This document shows positions 33,480 to 46,093 of a DNA stretch of 64,000 nt, in pieces. Under the pieces are notes generated by a model. That model was not told where the DNA came from. It saw nothing but the letters and a program-made list of their open reading frames with translations, and made no database searches. The position numbers and the translations under genes were made by a program. The stretch lies in NCBI RefSeq assembly GCF_030247185.1, contig NC_080571.1, forward strand, positions 212,346,880-212,410,879. Reading direction: 5' to 3'. Each line of letters starts with the position of its first letter. Positions within the stretch are counted from its first letter, which is position 1. The stretch comes from Malaya genurostris. Its lineage: Eukaryota; Arthropoda; Insecta; Diptera; Culicidae.

Positions 33480-34025
33480 TCATTTTTGAACCTTAGAACT
33501 ATCGATTTGTATTTATTCTCTTCGTTCTGTTCGTACTTTAATGAATAAGCGGTTCTAACAGGTACAAATATGCAAACGTATAGAATTTGACTACTTCATT
33601 TCAGATTACCATTTTTCATTTTTCGGGCCGATTTAATGTATTTTTTTCTTTTATTCGCACGCGAACGACCAGCAGCTGAGTGATGTTATCGCGGGATTCA
33701 TTTCAGGCTATCAGAGGGTTGTATTTTCTACGATATTGATATGCTGTTTGCTGCCTTTATTTGTATTCGATTCGCACAGCGAAAAGTGCCTAACCTATCA
33801 AATTATTCTAGATTTGCACTAAACTGATGGTATTTACCTTTGGTTTGCAAAGAAAGTTGCCTTAATAGTTCTTTAGATAACATTTAGAGCCATAAGATGG
33901 GCTGATTTTGTATAATGTTCTCCATTATTGTCCACTTTTCGTTTCCTTTTCCTCCAATGCAAACGACCAGAAGCTGGATGATGCAATCACTTTTGTTTGA
34001 AGCGAAACTCTCACTGCGAATAGCA
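33480..34025 (+). repeat. Dispersed repeat shared with 17.6-18.0 kb
   Basis: TAGATTTGCACTAAACTGAT, TAATAGTTCTTTAGAT, TTTAGAGCCATAAG and GGGCTGATTTTGTATAATG parallel 17615-17730. CCACTTTTCGTTTCCTTTTC and TGCAAACGACCAGAAGC follow. Confidence 0.65.
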
Positions 34026-34474
34026 GATCTGTAAGCATAGAAGAACTAGTTGTTGTTTTTTGCATTTAGGCTTGAGGAACGGAACCTCATATTCGTCACC
34101 AGTCACCAGCATCAGTTGAATAATGCCGGGTGTAGTTCCATTATCTTGACGTAGATAGAGACCTGCGAACTCGATGGGTCTCCGTTCATGAATTATCACA
34201 GCCTGAAGCTAGCAAACATGCAACAGGGGCTATTTATAGATTCGGTTAATTGTAATGTTTCGTGTTTGGACCCATTTTTCACTATTTAAACAATATTTTC
34301 GTAAGAAACGAGGTATTCACAACAATCTTACATCTTTATCCATTAGATTCGTGAAAGAATCAGAAGAAATACTCAAACAGGGAAGAAATTATCAAGAGAA
34401 TAAATCTGGAGTAATGTCGTTACACTTCCGCGTCGTGAATTTTTGAAAATGCACCCAGATGAGCACAGTAAAGG

Positions 34475-34605
34475 AAGACGTAGTCCTATGTCAAATTACA
34501 ATGATTACAACCATGGGTTTGTTCGCGCTATTGATGTGGAATTACGCAAACAAAATCTTAAATGATCAATAATTTGACGTAGGACTACTTCTTTCTTTAC
34601 AGTTC
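34475..34605. repeat. Small inverted-repeat element with TTGACGTAGGACTAC ends
   Basis: The left arm reads AGACGTAGTCCTATGTCAAA and the right arm AATTTGACGTAGGACTACTT, with about 80 bp between. The same word occurs at 29511 and in part at 33002. MITE-like; target duplication not clear. Confidence 0.55.
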
Positions 34606-35106
34606 AATTAGTGGAAATCTAGTAAGCCAGCATAGCGAATTAGATTTTTAGTAGTCGAAATAAAACACTAAATACGTTTAAAATACATGGTCTTAGCCAA
34701 TCAAATCGAAGTGTAGAAATATTTCCAATCAGTAGGTAAATATTACAACTAATCCAAACAAAACTGACTGAGTAGTAATTGTTCCAAACCTGATCACTTT
34801 TCTGTATGTCTACATCATTGAATTTTTAGTTTGCATCCCTATATAGAAAACAAAAATGTATTCCACATAAATATTCAATGAACAGTGCAGGAGCTGTGCG
34901 CGGATCCAAAAAATCCAAAATTAACGGTGCTAAACAATTTTCGACTGGCGGTAGCGGCGAACCGACATAACGGCGGCGACATTTGGTGTGCCATTTATAA
35001 TCAAAATGTCGATGTCTGAGGACTTTATAGAAAAAGTCCGGAACAACTATTTTGGGTCCTTTGAAAATTCAATTTCTTGCTCCTTTAAGATTGATGTAAA
35101 ATATTT

Positions 35107-36493
35107 CCCAAGTAACAATTTTTGTTACGCTAGCTTATTTATGACTAGTTTGCAACCAGAAATTTGAGTGATTACAACTAACATCTAACCACTTGCGTGA
35201 CTCAAAAAGCGCAGTTTCTACTAGTTGCTAAGTCGGCTAAGAATGAGTTGTCGTTACGTTGTAATGCCATACTAATGAAGCATATCTTTCCATAACTAGA
35301 AAATAACTTGTTTTCAAGTAAACTAGTTGAAACTTAGTCACCATCGACATTATAAACATTGAATGATCCCAGAATGCTTTTCTATCAACAATAAAAAGGC
35401 ACTAAAGCACTTGAAATCACAAACTTTATACGAGGTACAGATTTCACAACGATTTTAAAACTGTCGTGCGAAATTCAATTTTAATTAACTGTTTTTTTAA
35501 GCGCCTCCAATCAAAATCTGTTTATGAAGATATGAAAAATAAACAACGAAGTAACCCTGTTCAGATTGCACAAAATTATTTCAAGTAGAGTGATTTCTCT
35601 TTTTTTTAAGCTTATATATCATGAGAATTATAATATTATCACAATCGATGTTCAATTCCAATTTTGTTTTCTTCGTATTTGTTATACTGCATAGAACAAA
35701 AATTCCGGTTTTTATTATTTTGGCCAAAAGTAGTTTTGAAAACAGTAATATTCTGGTATTATTTATGTCTCATGCACTTCTTGCGACTCCATAGTGTGTT
35801 TGCCATATTGAAGCCAACAAAAGTTTCTTAGGTTGCATTTTCGTTATCATTACGTTGAGAAAACCAACCGATAGCTATCTGAATCAAAGCAAAAATTGTA
35901 TGTTATAATCTTGTAATATCTATGTTATTGCTATATCAATTCACAGTAACGATTTTCACATTCGTTTACGTATTCATAAAGGATTCGCAACGGAAAATAA
36001 ACCTTGTTTTAACTAGTAGCTGCATAGCATAACTGTGATTGAAGATATGTTAGAATTAAGTAGCGATAACTTACACATGATAGTTAGCTCAATGTTTATG
36101 TTATAAAGATTCACTGCTGTCACCTTGTTTTAACCAGTGTAACATTCGCGCTTTTGTTGCGACATAGTTGGGCTAAGTGGTATCAGAACTAGTTACGGGT
36201 TGCTACGATTGAAGTCAAATAAACTTATTTTCAACTAGTAGCTAGACGCATAGTTGTGATTAAACATATGTTGGGATTAAGTAACGATAGCTTATAAATT
36301 ACAATTAATTCGATATGACGAAAAGATGTGGTGATTGTAAACGTAAATAACTATTTCGTAACTAGTCATGTTGGGAAGAAATATTGCTGTCACCTTGTTT
36401 TAACCAGTATAACATAAAAAACATGTTTGTGCTCTTGTTGCAACATAGTTTGGACTTAGTCGTATCAGAACTAGTTGCGGATTGCTACTTGGG
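35107..36493. mobile_element. TIR element with internal duplications
   Basis: The left end CCCAAGTAACAATTTTTG and the right end, inverted, CCCAAGTAGCAATCCG match; TT flanks both. Internal blocks are repeated: CTGTCACCTTGTTTTAACCA with TATCAGAACTAGTT.CGG occurs at 36117 and 36389, and TTTTAACTAGTAGCT with ATATGTT.G.ATTAAGTA occurs at 36007 and 36228. ACTAGTT motifs recur through the element. No transposase frame. Confidence 0.65.
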
Positions 36494-37554
36494 TTACCAA
36501 TTTCTGCGGATGGACAAATAAACACAATTTTTTTGCTTTGGGAACCCCTGGTGTAGAGAGAACATCGTCTTAACATCGTAGTGTCAAGCACTCAGCAGAT
36601 GAGCGCTGAGTGCACGTCAAATATTAGAACCCACTGAGAGACAATTTGTGAGTTGTGATTTGATGTGTTTGTACACTGAATCAGATTCTTATGAAACTGT
36701 CTCGCTTGTATTCCCCATCCACCAGAGTTGCCATAGGCGGCCAACGTTCGAATCGATGTCATTTCAATCCAATTCTCAACACATGTTCTCGTATGCTGCA
36801 CATCGCATTCGGTTCAGTAGCCAGTTGTGTTTAGCTCGAGATATGAAATTCAATCGTTTATGGTATACATCAAATCTGGGTTGTGTTGGCAGCTCTGTGG
36901 TTTGAACATACACTCACCGGCGTAGCTCAGTACTGTGATGCCAAACTCAGTACTCACTTTTTAAATCTAGGAATGAGAGTGAGATGCTATGAAATCAAAA
37001 CTGAGAACCATCAATACCATCAAAATATGATGTCAGCGGTGCTCTGTATATGCGAGTGTGTTTGTTTAGATCAGTGATGAGTTTCATCTTTACCATCATT
37101 TTACGAATTTCATCGTAAATCAAGAGATGAGCTGATGAATTGAAAAAACGGGCCTCATGAGCGAGTTTTTGCCACGCTTGAATTCAATATTCAAAGTACT
37201 GTGCATCACTGGCCACTACTTTTAATGTGGAACACATTTTTGTTTTCTATATAGGGGTGCAAACTAGAAACTCAAGAAAAATACACGTAGAAATGTGGTC
37301 AGGTTTTGAACAATTACAGCTCAGTCAATTTTGTATCAATTATTAATATTATGTTACCATTTGATTGGAAATATTTCTACGTATTGATTTGAATGTTCAT
37401 AGGCATGTATTTTTAATAGTGTATCATTGAAATGTTGATTAATAGCTAGCAGTGTCCTATTTTGTCTGCAAAAAATCTCCGGCATAGTGGATTTCCCTGC
37501 CATAGTCGACGGTTTTAAAGGAGTAAGCGATATATCAAAGGGAAAGCATTGCTC
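36494..37554. other. Non-coding stretch
   Basis: No supported gene or repeat family. A palindromic AATAGTGTA-like word at 37417 resembles 18155-18175. Confidence 0.4.
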
Positions 37555-37640
37555 TGATTGGTCAGTCGATGCTAAAGCGCAGCTGCTGGAAGCACGCGAA
37601 TCTATAAATAAAAGCAAGATTATAGCTAACGTTTCAGTCC
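37555..37640 (+). promoter_or_regulatory. Possible RNA polymerase II core promoter
   Basis: TATAAATA at 37603-37610 is followed by TTCAGTC (arthropod initiator-like TCAGT, A at 37636) at canonical spacing of about 33 bases. An ATTGG (inverted CCAAT) lies upstream at about 37557. Nothing coding is recognised downstream within 300 bases. It may be the relic of a transposon or a chance match. Confidence 0.3.
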
Positions 37641-37964
37641 AATGAGTAGCATGCTAGGGGTAGGTTGTTGCTAGACAGCAAGACAAAAAGTGCCATAAAA
37701 CGATTTGAAGCTTTAATTAGTATGCTCTGATCTTGTGTCATGCAAGTTCGGATGAAATTCCATGTTAGGTCGTTTCACCTGATAAATTGACAACTACTCC
37801 AGGGTAAATTTGGAGTGCATAAGATTAATTTCTAATTTATATAAGATAAACTCGATTGATAATAAGAAACTCGCTTCAACCGAAATCGCAGAATGGTTGT
37901 AATGGTAGAGAAACGCTATAAAAATAACTGCTTGTATACAAAACTTGAACACAAAATTGGCGAA

Positions 37965-38022
37965 GAGAAGCTTAAATATCGATATCCGTATCGCAAGCTT
38001 AAATATCGATATCCGTATCGTG
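37965..38022 (+). repeat. 27-bp tandem duplication
   Basis: AAGCTTAAATATCGATATCC with GTATCG occurs twice in direct succession. Confidence 0.9.
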
Positions 38023-38365
38023 TACAAGCATATAAATGCGTACATTTGGGCTGTTGGTATAATTTTGTCGGCTACAAAACAAATACAAATCACGACAAAT
38101 AAAGTCTATATTATGGGTTCGCGTGTTCGGTTTTGGTTTCTAATAAAGTTCAATCTAAGCAGACTCTCATGCAAATTTGCGAATTCAAAAGTGTGACGAT
38201 TGATTGAACTGTTTGATTGTAGATCATTAGAAATTTTGGTTGCCTTGTTCCACATCAATGGCTCGAACAACCCCATGGGGCTGATCCTTGTAGTTTTTCC
38301 CATATTTCTGACAATTCACTGATAACCTTTTTAAAAGATCTACCGGTTTGACCAATCCATCCAAA

Positions 38366-39434
38366 CCTGTTTCAATCCACCTAGTGGTGTAATGATGCCT
38401 TTCTCATGTATAATATTGTGGTATTCTATTCAAAAAAATTTCTTCGATTTTTGAAAGAAACCAATAGATTGTTTCTGCGTTAACTAGTATAACATACAGA
38501 ATAAAACAGTGCTTTGATTGCGTATCCTTAAGAAAACGAAGTGGGTTCACTATTATATGCACTTCCGGCACCGGAACCCGAGAACCGGTATAATCAAAGT
38601 CGGTTCGTACGGCCACCAACTAACATTACATACAAACTCTAATAGTACGCACTCTAAATTACGATTTAAATGTTTGTCGCATCCGAAAATATGTAGTAAT
38701 TTTTGGTAGGACCATAAGACCTTTCAATTGACCTTAAGATTGGGAATAATGATTTAGAGTCCAGTTTATAACATTTTTTACGGTTTTTGTTTCGCCGGTT
38801 TAAGTGACGGTGTACAATATTGAACACACTTTACCCTATAACTCCGGAACCGGAAGTCGGATTCGGATGAAATTCAGGAATTCTGTATGGGACCGGAAGA
38901 CCTTTTATTTGAATCTAGGTTTGTGGAAATCGGTCAAACCATCGCTGAGAAAAGTGTGTGAGATCCATATTGGTATATATGACCACTATTTCCGGTACTT
39001 CCGGAACCGGATACCGGGAACCAGGATAGCCGGAATTGGTTTGTTTAGTTGCCTACTGATAATGACTATCGATTTGTGTTGTTTTGAGATCAGTTTAGGA
39101 AATTTTTTACGTGTTTTGTTTCGCCGGTTTAAGTGACGGTGTACAATATTGAACACACTTTACCCTATAACTCCGGAACCGGAAGTCGGAATGAAATTCA
39201 GGAATTCCGTATGGAACGACGAGACCTTTCATTTGAATCTAAGTTTGTCAAAATCGGTTCAGCCATCTCCGAGAAAACCTAGTAAGATTATTTGACACAT
39301 ACATACACACACAGACATTGCTCAGCTCGATGAACTGAGTCGAATGGTATATGACACTTGGCCCTCCGGGCCAATTTTCACTAGTCGGTTTTTCAAGTGA
39401 TTGCATAACCATTCTATATGAGAAAGGTAAAAAT
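38366..39434 (-). mobile_element. Composite dispersed repeat, inverted copy
   Basis: Inverted version of 9506-12730 with only about 1.6 array units. It starts CCTGTTTCAATCCACCTAGT followed by GGTGTAATGATGCCTTTCTC. It holds ATTCCGTATGG and CGGAACCGGAAGTCGGA units (38830 and 39170), then the CACA-rich stretch, GGCCCTCCGGGCC and TATATGAGAAAGG. It lacks the TTTCGCCGAA insert, so it shows the empty site. Confidence 0.8.
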
Positions 39435-39449
39435 GTGAAATATCTCTAA

Positions 39450-40798
39450 GGGGCTGTCCATAAAAGACGTCACGCCGCAAGGGGGAGGGGGGTGTTTCAT
39501 AAAACGTGACCTTTTGTGACAGGGTGGAGGGGGGGAGGTGTTTGGAATGTGACGTCCAATATTTTCAATGAGCGCATTTTTGAATTACCTAATTATATTG
39601 CTGCTTTGCCCTATTTCCTGAAAAAATCCCCACAATAAACATTTACATTCTATAGGAAAACGTGTATTTGTTGATGTAAAAGCTTCTTTTTGTAAATTCG
39701 GAAATGAGTGATGCAGGAAATCATTTCTGTTGTGATCAGCAAAAGTGCACGGAGGAGCTAGTAAATTAGCGAAATTAATAAATTTTGCCAAATATGAGTA
39801 AAAAAGAAAAAGATGCCTTCAAACGGTTTAACTTAAGTTATGCACTGACAATTTTTTCAGTAATTTGATTTTCTAGCATTTTTTTTTATTCAAGAATATA
39901 ATGTTTAAGGCACACTGCTTAAGCTCTAAGATGCCAAGGGCTTTTACTAATTTTAATTAACGACTAATTTAAAACTAGGGCTGTATCATTGAGTAATGTC
40001 ATATTTGGGTCGCAGTGGTTGACTTTGCCAGATCCAGCCTTCAGCTGGTGATCGGTAGTGGCCGGTGAAATGAATGATAGAGTCTTCCATATGGCATTTG
40101 TGAATATTCATGTTGGCCGCATTCTTCGGCCGTGTGGGTCCACGGGAAACACCCCCAGGTTACGAATACCCGGCGGGTGGCCCGATTTTCTAGCATTGAT
40201 AATAGTATATCATAAGAATTTCTCTTATGTGATTCTGATGCAGTTTATTCAATTGTACTCCATTTGAAAAAGGGCGGGAGATCAACGATTTCAGACGTAG
40301 ATCATGTCATGTCTTATCTTGATCATATGTGATTTTCCTCCACCAACATCAAAGCTTATCGAATCATCAAATGATTGAACTTACATAAATCAAGAATCAT
40401 TTTAGCTCAAAATCACTACCCATTGTGTGACGGAAGAGCAGTACCGATATTGATGGATGTGATTTAAATTTCACTGATCAACTGATAATGGAAAGATTCT
40501 CCGGCAGTGATCTCGTTTTGATGAGGTTTTGGTCTTTATTTTCTCAGCCCTGTATGCTACACTAAGGAAATATTATTCTTTACCTAAAACAATAATATAT
40601 CTATATCGATTTTTCCCTCATATTTATATGGTTTGTCATACATATTGAATGTATTTAGATGAATTTTATTTATTTTGAATTCGTGACATGTGACATAGGG
40701 GTAGTGGGGGGTCTTTGCTTCTGTGACAATTTGTGACAAAGAGGGGAGGGGGAGTAAAAAATCGTCAAAAAAGTGTGACGTCTTTTATGGACAGCCCC
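39450..40798. mobile_element. PIF/Harbinger-like non-autonomous element
   Basis: Perfect 24-bp inverted ends beginning GGGGCTGTCCATAAAAGACG, flanked by TAA (39447-39449 and 40799-40801). A 3-bp TAA duplication and G-rich first bases fit PIF/Harbinger. G-runs lie inside both ends (39481-39540 and 40697-40755). A GC-rich block at 40000-40190 with GGCCGCATTCTTCGGCC and ACCCGGCGGGT hairpins looks foreign to the AT-rich interior. No transposase frame. Confidence 0.85.
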
Positions 40799-40801
40799 TA
40801 A

Positions 40802-43720
40802 GGAGCGATCTCAACAGTATCCTGCTTTTCATATTCGCATTGCCATAAACAACGCGAGATGACACATCACAACTGAAAAAAAATAAAATAAAATAAACAC
40901 TCGCGGATGAGTTTGCTGCAAACCCAGGTTTCAGATTGAATCACACGATTGACTTGTAAATTTTCACACATTCCAAATAAATCTGATAAGACCAACAATG
41001 ATATGCAGATGGCGCTTCGATCGGTTGACATGGTTTGATTTTGGGTGATTAATTCGCAGTATCCGTCGCTTGAACATTTGTTAGTTTCGCCAATAAGCAT
41101 TATTCAACATATAACACTTTTAACACTTTTCACTCAGCTGCACTATTACTCAAAATAGCTGTTTCGACCAATTATTTTACTATTGATTGTTTGATACACA
41201 TTGAAATTAGACTTTTTTGAGAGCAACATCTAAGCACCGCATCGTACTCTGCCAGTGATGGCATTCTCACATAAAATAGATTACAATTTTTCAAAAATAG
41301 TATCCGTGAATTACCAGAGAAATGGGAAAAAAGTAGTGGCTAGCGATGGACAATACTTTCAATATTGAATTGGCACGAACTTATCTACACACCCAGTAGT
41401 AAAAGTATTCATCCGGCTTAAAAAAAATTGCACTCGCATAATTTTTATGTAAAGATGGTTCAATTATGCTTTCCATTGATAGACGGGAAGATGCAACATT
41501 TTCATCAACACTAATAATAAATCCGGCGGCGTTATCAAAATAAGCTACTTTTGAACGCGCCACCGGATTTTCCTGCAATTAGTGGCATAACAAAACTGTG
41601 GTTGGTTGGCCGAAAAACATTTACTGTTTCGCCAAAGTTCATTACGTTGAATCAATCAAATAATATATTCTGAATTTTTCCTCCGGAAGCCATGAATCAC
41701 CACTCACTCAGGATAGTTTTAAAATCAATAACTTTGCTGGAAAAATATTTCTCCAGTAGGTTGACAAATTGAATTAAACGGTTCACATTGCACACATGTG
41801 AGTTTTCATTGCTTTTCCAAATCCACACGCGCGAAGAAAAAATACCGCAATGATAAATCGTTCTTGAGGTCAGTATGGAAAAGATGCTCCCGGGAGGGGG
41901 CGTCTCTCGTTATGTTCTAGTGAAACAAACTCATTCATCCAGTTTAGACTTTCGGACTTTATCCGATAACAATACCTGAAAAGAGGACCCCGATTCAGTT
42001 AACACAATCAACCTCATCCTGGAGCCCAACCGACACAATAACACATATTCCAGATGGTCGTCGTCGGTCTTTCGAGCGGTTCTGTTGTGCTACCTCCTAA
42101 CCAAAGTGACGTTTCCAAATCAGTTCGTTCGTTCGATGCAATGTGATTGTCCACACCCCCCCCACCCCCCCTTCACCTAACAGGTCAGTGGGCGAACGGC
42201 GTGTATCTGCCGCTAGTCTGTGCCATTCAGGAATGTTTTCCGCTGGTAATCATCCTGTGAGAAGTGTAGGTAATGGAGGTGGCGTTGGTGATGCTGATGA
42301 TGACGAGGGACACAAGCTAATTGTCGGAGGAAGTAGTACTACGCTACACGGCCGGTTTCCTCTCGATAGATGTTACTGACAACAAATACCATAATGAGAT
42401 GTATGTCCGTTCGTACAAGCTATACTCATCTGATAACACACGACGTGATTTGGTAGATAGCATGGTGCGCAAATTGTAGAGCGAAGATGTTTAATGAATG
42501 TAGCTTTGGAATGCACGATTTTTTTCTGTTCAAACTTATAATTCAAAAAACAACTTCTTTCATTTCGCAAACCCATTGTTGCAGTATTCAAAGACAAAGA
42601 TTTTCACTTTGATAAAAGTCAGATGCAAAATCCTGTGACGGTAAAGATGGGATGGGCATCCCCAAAAGATACCAGTAGCGCTCTACGTTCGAATGATTAC
42701 CTTACTAGTCGTGCTGGCCCTAGATGCGAGCCAGTATGGAATTGGTAATTAGATTAATCTATCATTTGACACTAATTTGTTCTCCAATTCCGATGTCAGT
42801 TCACTCGCGGAATCTCCAATCAATATGTCTTTCAGTTCGACGGACCAGTATTGATGCGTAACATCGTGTTTCAATCATCCGAATAGGGGAGGTGCACGTA
42901 TTTTTTGACACAAACGTTTGAGGATAAGATAAATTGAGCAAACTAAATTGATGTTTCGATAGTCGAAGATAAATCATAACTCTAATCCAGAAAACCGTGA
43001 AAAACATCAATCATTATTGAAAAAAATTCAACCCTTGCAAAGGTTGATCACAAGCTCAAATCGCATCTTAAGCATAAACATATGGATTAACCATGAACAT
43101 ATGAGACCACTCATGTGTTATCTCCGTTTTAGATCAAATAGATAATAGTCGTGTACACTTCCGGAACTACTGGAAAGTCTGTTGAAGCAGAAGGTCTAGT
43201 TTTGCGTCAGAATGTAGTACCCTGTCTTTGCTTAGAATGCTAAGAATCAATTGAAATTTTGTTATAGTGCTTTGAAGAAATATTTTTATGTAGGTTCACA
43301 AATGACAAACTGCATTACCGACGCTAACCAAAAACAAAAATCTGAAAGCAAAACAACTAGTGAGAGAAGATATTTGAGTTCAATGCCTAATGCTACTACA
43401 ATCCCTCCAGAAAATCACCTAACTAACAAACAGAAAACCCAATCGACCTCGCCGATACTTAATCTTGATCACGATTTATTGTACAACCTCACCAGTCACT
43501 GTTACTTGGACCGTTAATAGTTTTACTTACGAGTCTCGATTGCGTCGGTAATGCAGTTCACCAGACTTGCATTAGCACTTGTTACGAGCACAGCTTTTTG
43601 TTATAAACTTGTTACGGCTTGTCGGGTGTCCTAATAGATATAACGTTGAAATTTAGAGCACATCACTTTTATTGCGACATTCAACCTAATGAAGCAATCT
43701 AACAGAATCTAGAATTAGGA
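40802..43720. other. Intronic stretch, no gene recognised
   Basis: No supported coding. A C-rich run (42151-42173) and a frame at 42143-42379 (+) with a glycine/aspartate-rich tail are noted but not assigned. Confidence 0.45.
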
Positions 43721-43724
43721 TTCA

Positions 43725-43870
43725 CTTCCAGAGTCTTACTTTCAATTTTCGAACCTGTATTCTGGAACTAAATTCTGAATCTGAATTCGGAAACTAAATT
43801 CTAAGCCTAAAATTCAGTTCAAAATTCAGGTGAAACAGAATCCAGCTTATGAATCTCAGTTCTTGAATTT
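43725..43870 (+). repeat. GGAAC/AATTC low-complexity repeat
   Basis: Iterated CTGGAACTAAATTCTGAATC-type words. Resembles 15435-15590 and 26855-26960. Confidence 0.55.
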
Positions 43871-44265
43871 AATCCAAATGAGGCTTTACAAGCGAAACAG
43901 AGCGCAACTTAAGAATTTGAGATTTTATACCAAGCAGGTTGAAACTACTTAAACTAAATACATATTTGAATACATAATTAAATTTGAAATAAAAATCGAT
44001 TTTCTCTACCAGTTCTAGTGAATGAGTGAAAACTCGCTCCCAAACACCAACCGTTCCCCGGCAGTCTCGAGTACAGCTTAAAAGGCTACAAAAGTTAATA
44101 AAATATTCCGTCTACGCCACTTACCAAAACAATATTTATTGAATATTTTATCCGAAAAGCCGTAGATTAATGATCCAGTCGACGTTCCACCGATTGTGGA
44201 AGGTGCTTTTGCTAAGCGGTTGTAGGTTCGGGCTTTCGGAAATTGGTTCCTTGTATGTTTACTAC

Positions 44266-44448
44266 TTAGCCCAAAGAGGACAACGATGGCATTGTTCGTC
44301 CTATGGAAGAGAATACGTGATTCGCCTGCTGAAAATTCCTTCGCACCATCTCCGACGTGTTGAGTCTGAACAAAAGCAATAAGGCCAACAACTCGGAGGG
44401 ATCGTAACCGTGAGGATACTTTCTCGAGCCTAATTCTATACCAACAAC
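44266..44448 (-). CDS. Unidentified coding-like terminal exon candidate
   Basis: On the minus strand a CAG (44449-44451) is followed by 60 open codons and TAA. The reading is VVGIELGSRKYPHGYDPSEL, then a leucine-rich LALLLLFRLN, then TSEMVRRNFQQANHVFSS. GC content and third-position G/C are above those of the surroundings. I recognise no family. It lies inside the alpha-2/delta intron and cannot be part of that protein, because the flanking exons join directly. A second open frame overlaps and runs on to a GTAAGT at about 44122. It could be a nested gene, an old retrocopy or chance. Confidence 0.25.
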   Translation of the reverse strand, partial: VVGIELGSRKYPHGYDPSELLALLLLFRLNTSEMVRRNFQQANHVFSSIGRTMPSLSSLG

Positions 44449-46093
44449 CTGGTGCAGCTTAGGTCAATTTGGTGAATGAGTTGTTTTGCATTTAGTCAAG
44501 TTTGCTATTTTGCTAAAACTCGTGCTTCCAAAACACGATTTACAACTTCAAAACAAATTGGGATACGTGGATACTGGCTTGTTATGGGGAAATATTTGCT
44601 GAGTTTAAACTTAAGGTTATATCAGCCTGGATAAAGCGTCCTAAAAACAACCATGAAGTTTTAAAGTATGTTTCGATTTCTTCCCAAGATAACTGATGTC
44701 AACTAACCCACGATTACAATCATTTCATTCCAAAGTTCCGAACCCACGCCTACATTTTCAATGAGACTGCTTTCCACCAACACTAAAAACTTCCCAATTT
44801 AATAACCTGCTGGAAGGCAAAATTGCTCCAATTCTATTTCCGTATTCTCTTCCTCTCCGCAGAACTGTTTTCATCCTGGAGCAAGTAGAGTAGAAGCAAT
44901 TTTTTTCTGTTAATTACAATCATAAACGCAATTTTCCCTTCTGTCCACAGAATGGGAAAAAAAAGGGTTACGAATAATATCTGCTCACTGGGGACGGTTA
45001 CGGTCGCATAAACGTTCAAAAACATTGAAAACTTTCCCAATCATTAGACAGCTCTGCAAACATTCCAATGACACTTTTTTGTTCTTTGGGGATATTCTCG
45101 ACTTCATCGGGCTCATTAGAAGGAAATTTGTTCATTTCACAGAGATTTTTTTGTGGATGAAATTTCTGATTTCACAACCGACGTTATTCTGTTGACTTAT
45201 GTCAGTACTGACAAACGATTTGAAAAGGAAACGAAACTAGAGTTACTTAATGATTTGGAGATATTCTTATGATTTGTTACTTTCACTTTCATTAAAAATC
45301 TACACGGAAAATAAAAACTACCTATGATTTGACTTCTTTTTACTTAATTTTGAGTTTTTTTGAATCCTTCATTTCATTCGCCCCTTCAATTGGTGTCAAA
45401 ATACAAGGAGCAAAACCACCCAACATCGGAAATTTCATTCAATAAGTTAAAATTAAATAAACCGTACCAACTTGAAATTGAGTCAATACGACTCAACTGT
45501 GGAGTAAATAAGCTATAAGCTTTACGGAAACTACCTAGAGCCACTTTACCTAAATTTAGGTTATTGAACGGAACCCTGAAATTGAGTGGAATGTACTTAA
45601 AATTAGGTTGTTTTGCGGTTCCGTGTATGACTTTGTAATATTATGAGCAATTAGCGTATGTTATTGGATATAATGTTTGTTATAAATCATCACTATCATA
45701 TCTTGAGTATTTAAAAACTCCATGATTCTGAAGTAGCTATAGTCTACCAAATTGAATTTCCGACATCACAAAAATAGCCAAAACATAACCTTAATCAGTA
45801 CCAGTGCAGTTCGCGTGCATTTTCCCGATCTTTGGCATATTGGACTAAAACCCAACACACGAAATCATTACTGACGAATTTCATCGAAATTTGCAGAAGT
45901 TTGCCGAGCTGTTATGTCAGCAAATACATCGAGCAAAAGTTGTTGGCTTTTGGCGTTCATTACTTATTACTGCATTTACAGAAAACAATGTTTTACTTAC
46001 AGCAAATTATATTGGTAAAACGAATTTAGTGTGTAATCATATGGAAGAGTTTAGTTGGCACAAGGAAGTACAACTATTTCTTGTCGATCTTCA
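44449..46093. other. Intronic stretch, no gene recognised
   Basis: No repeat family or coding evidence beyond short frames. Confidence 0.45.
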
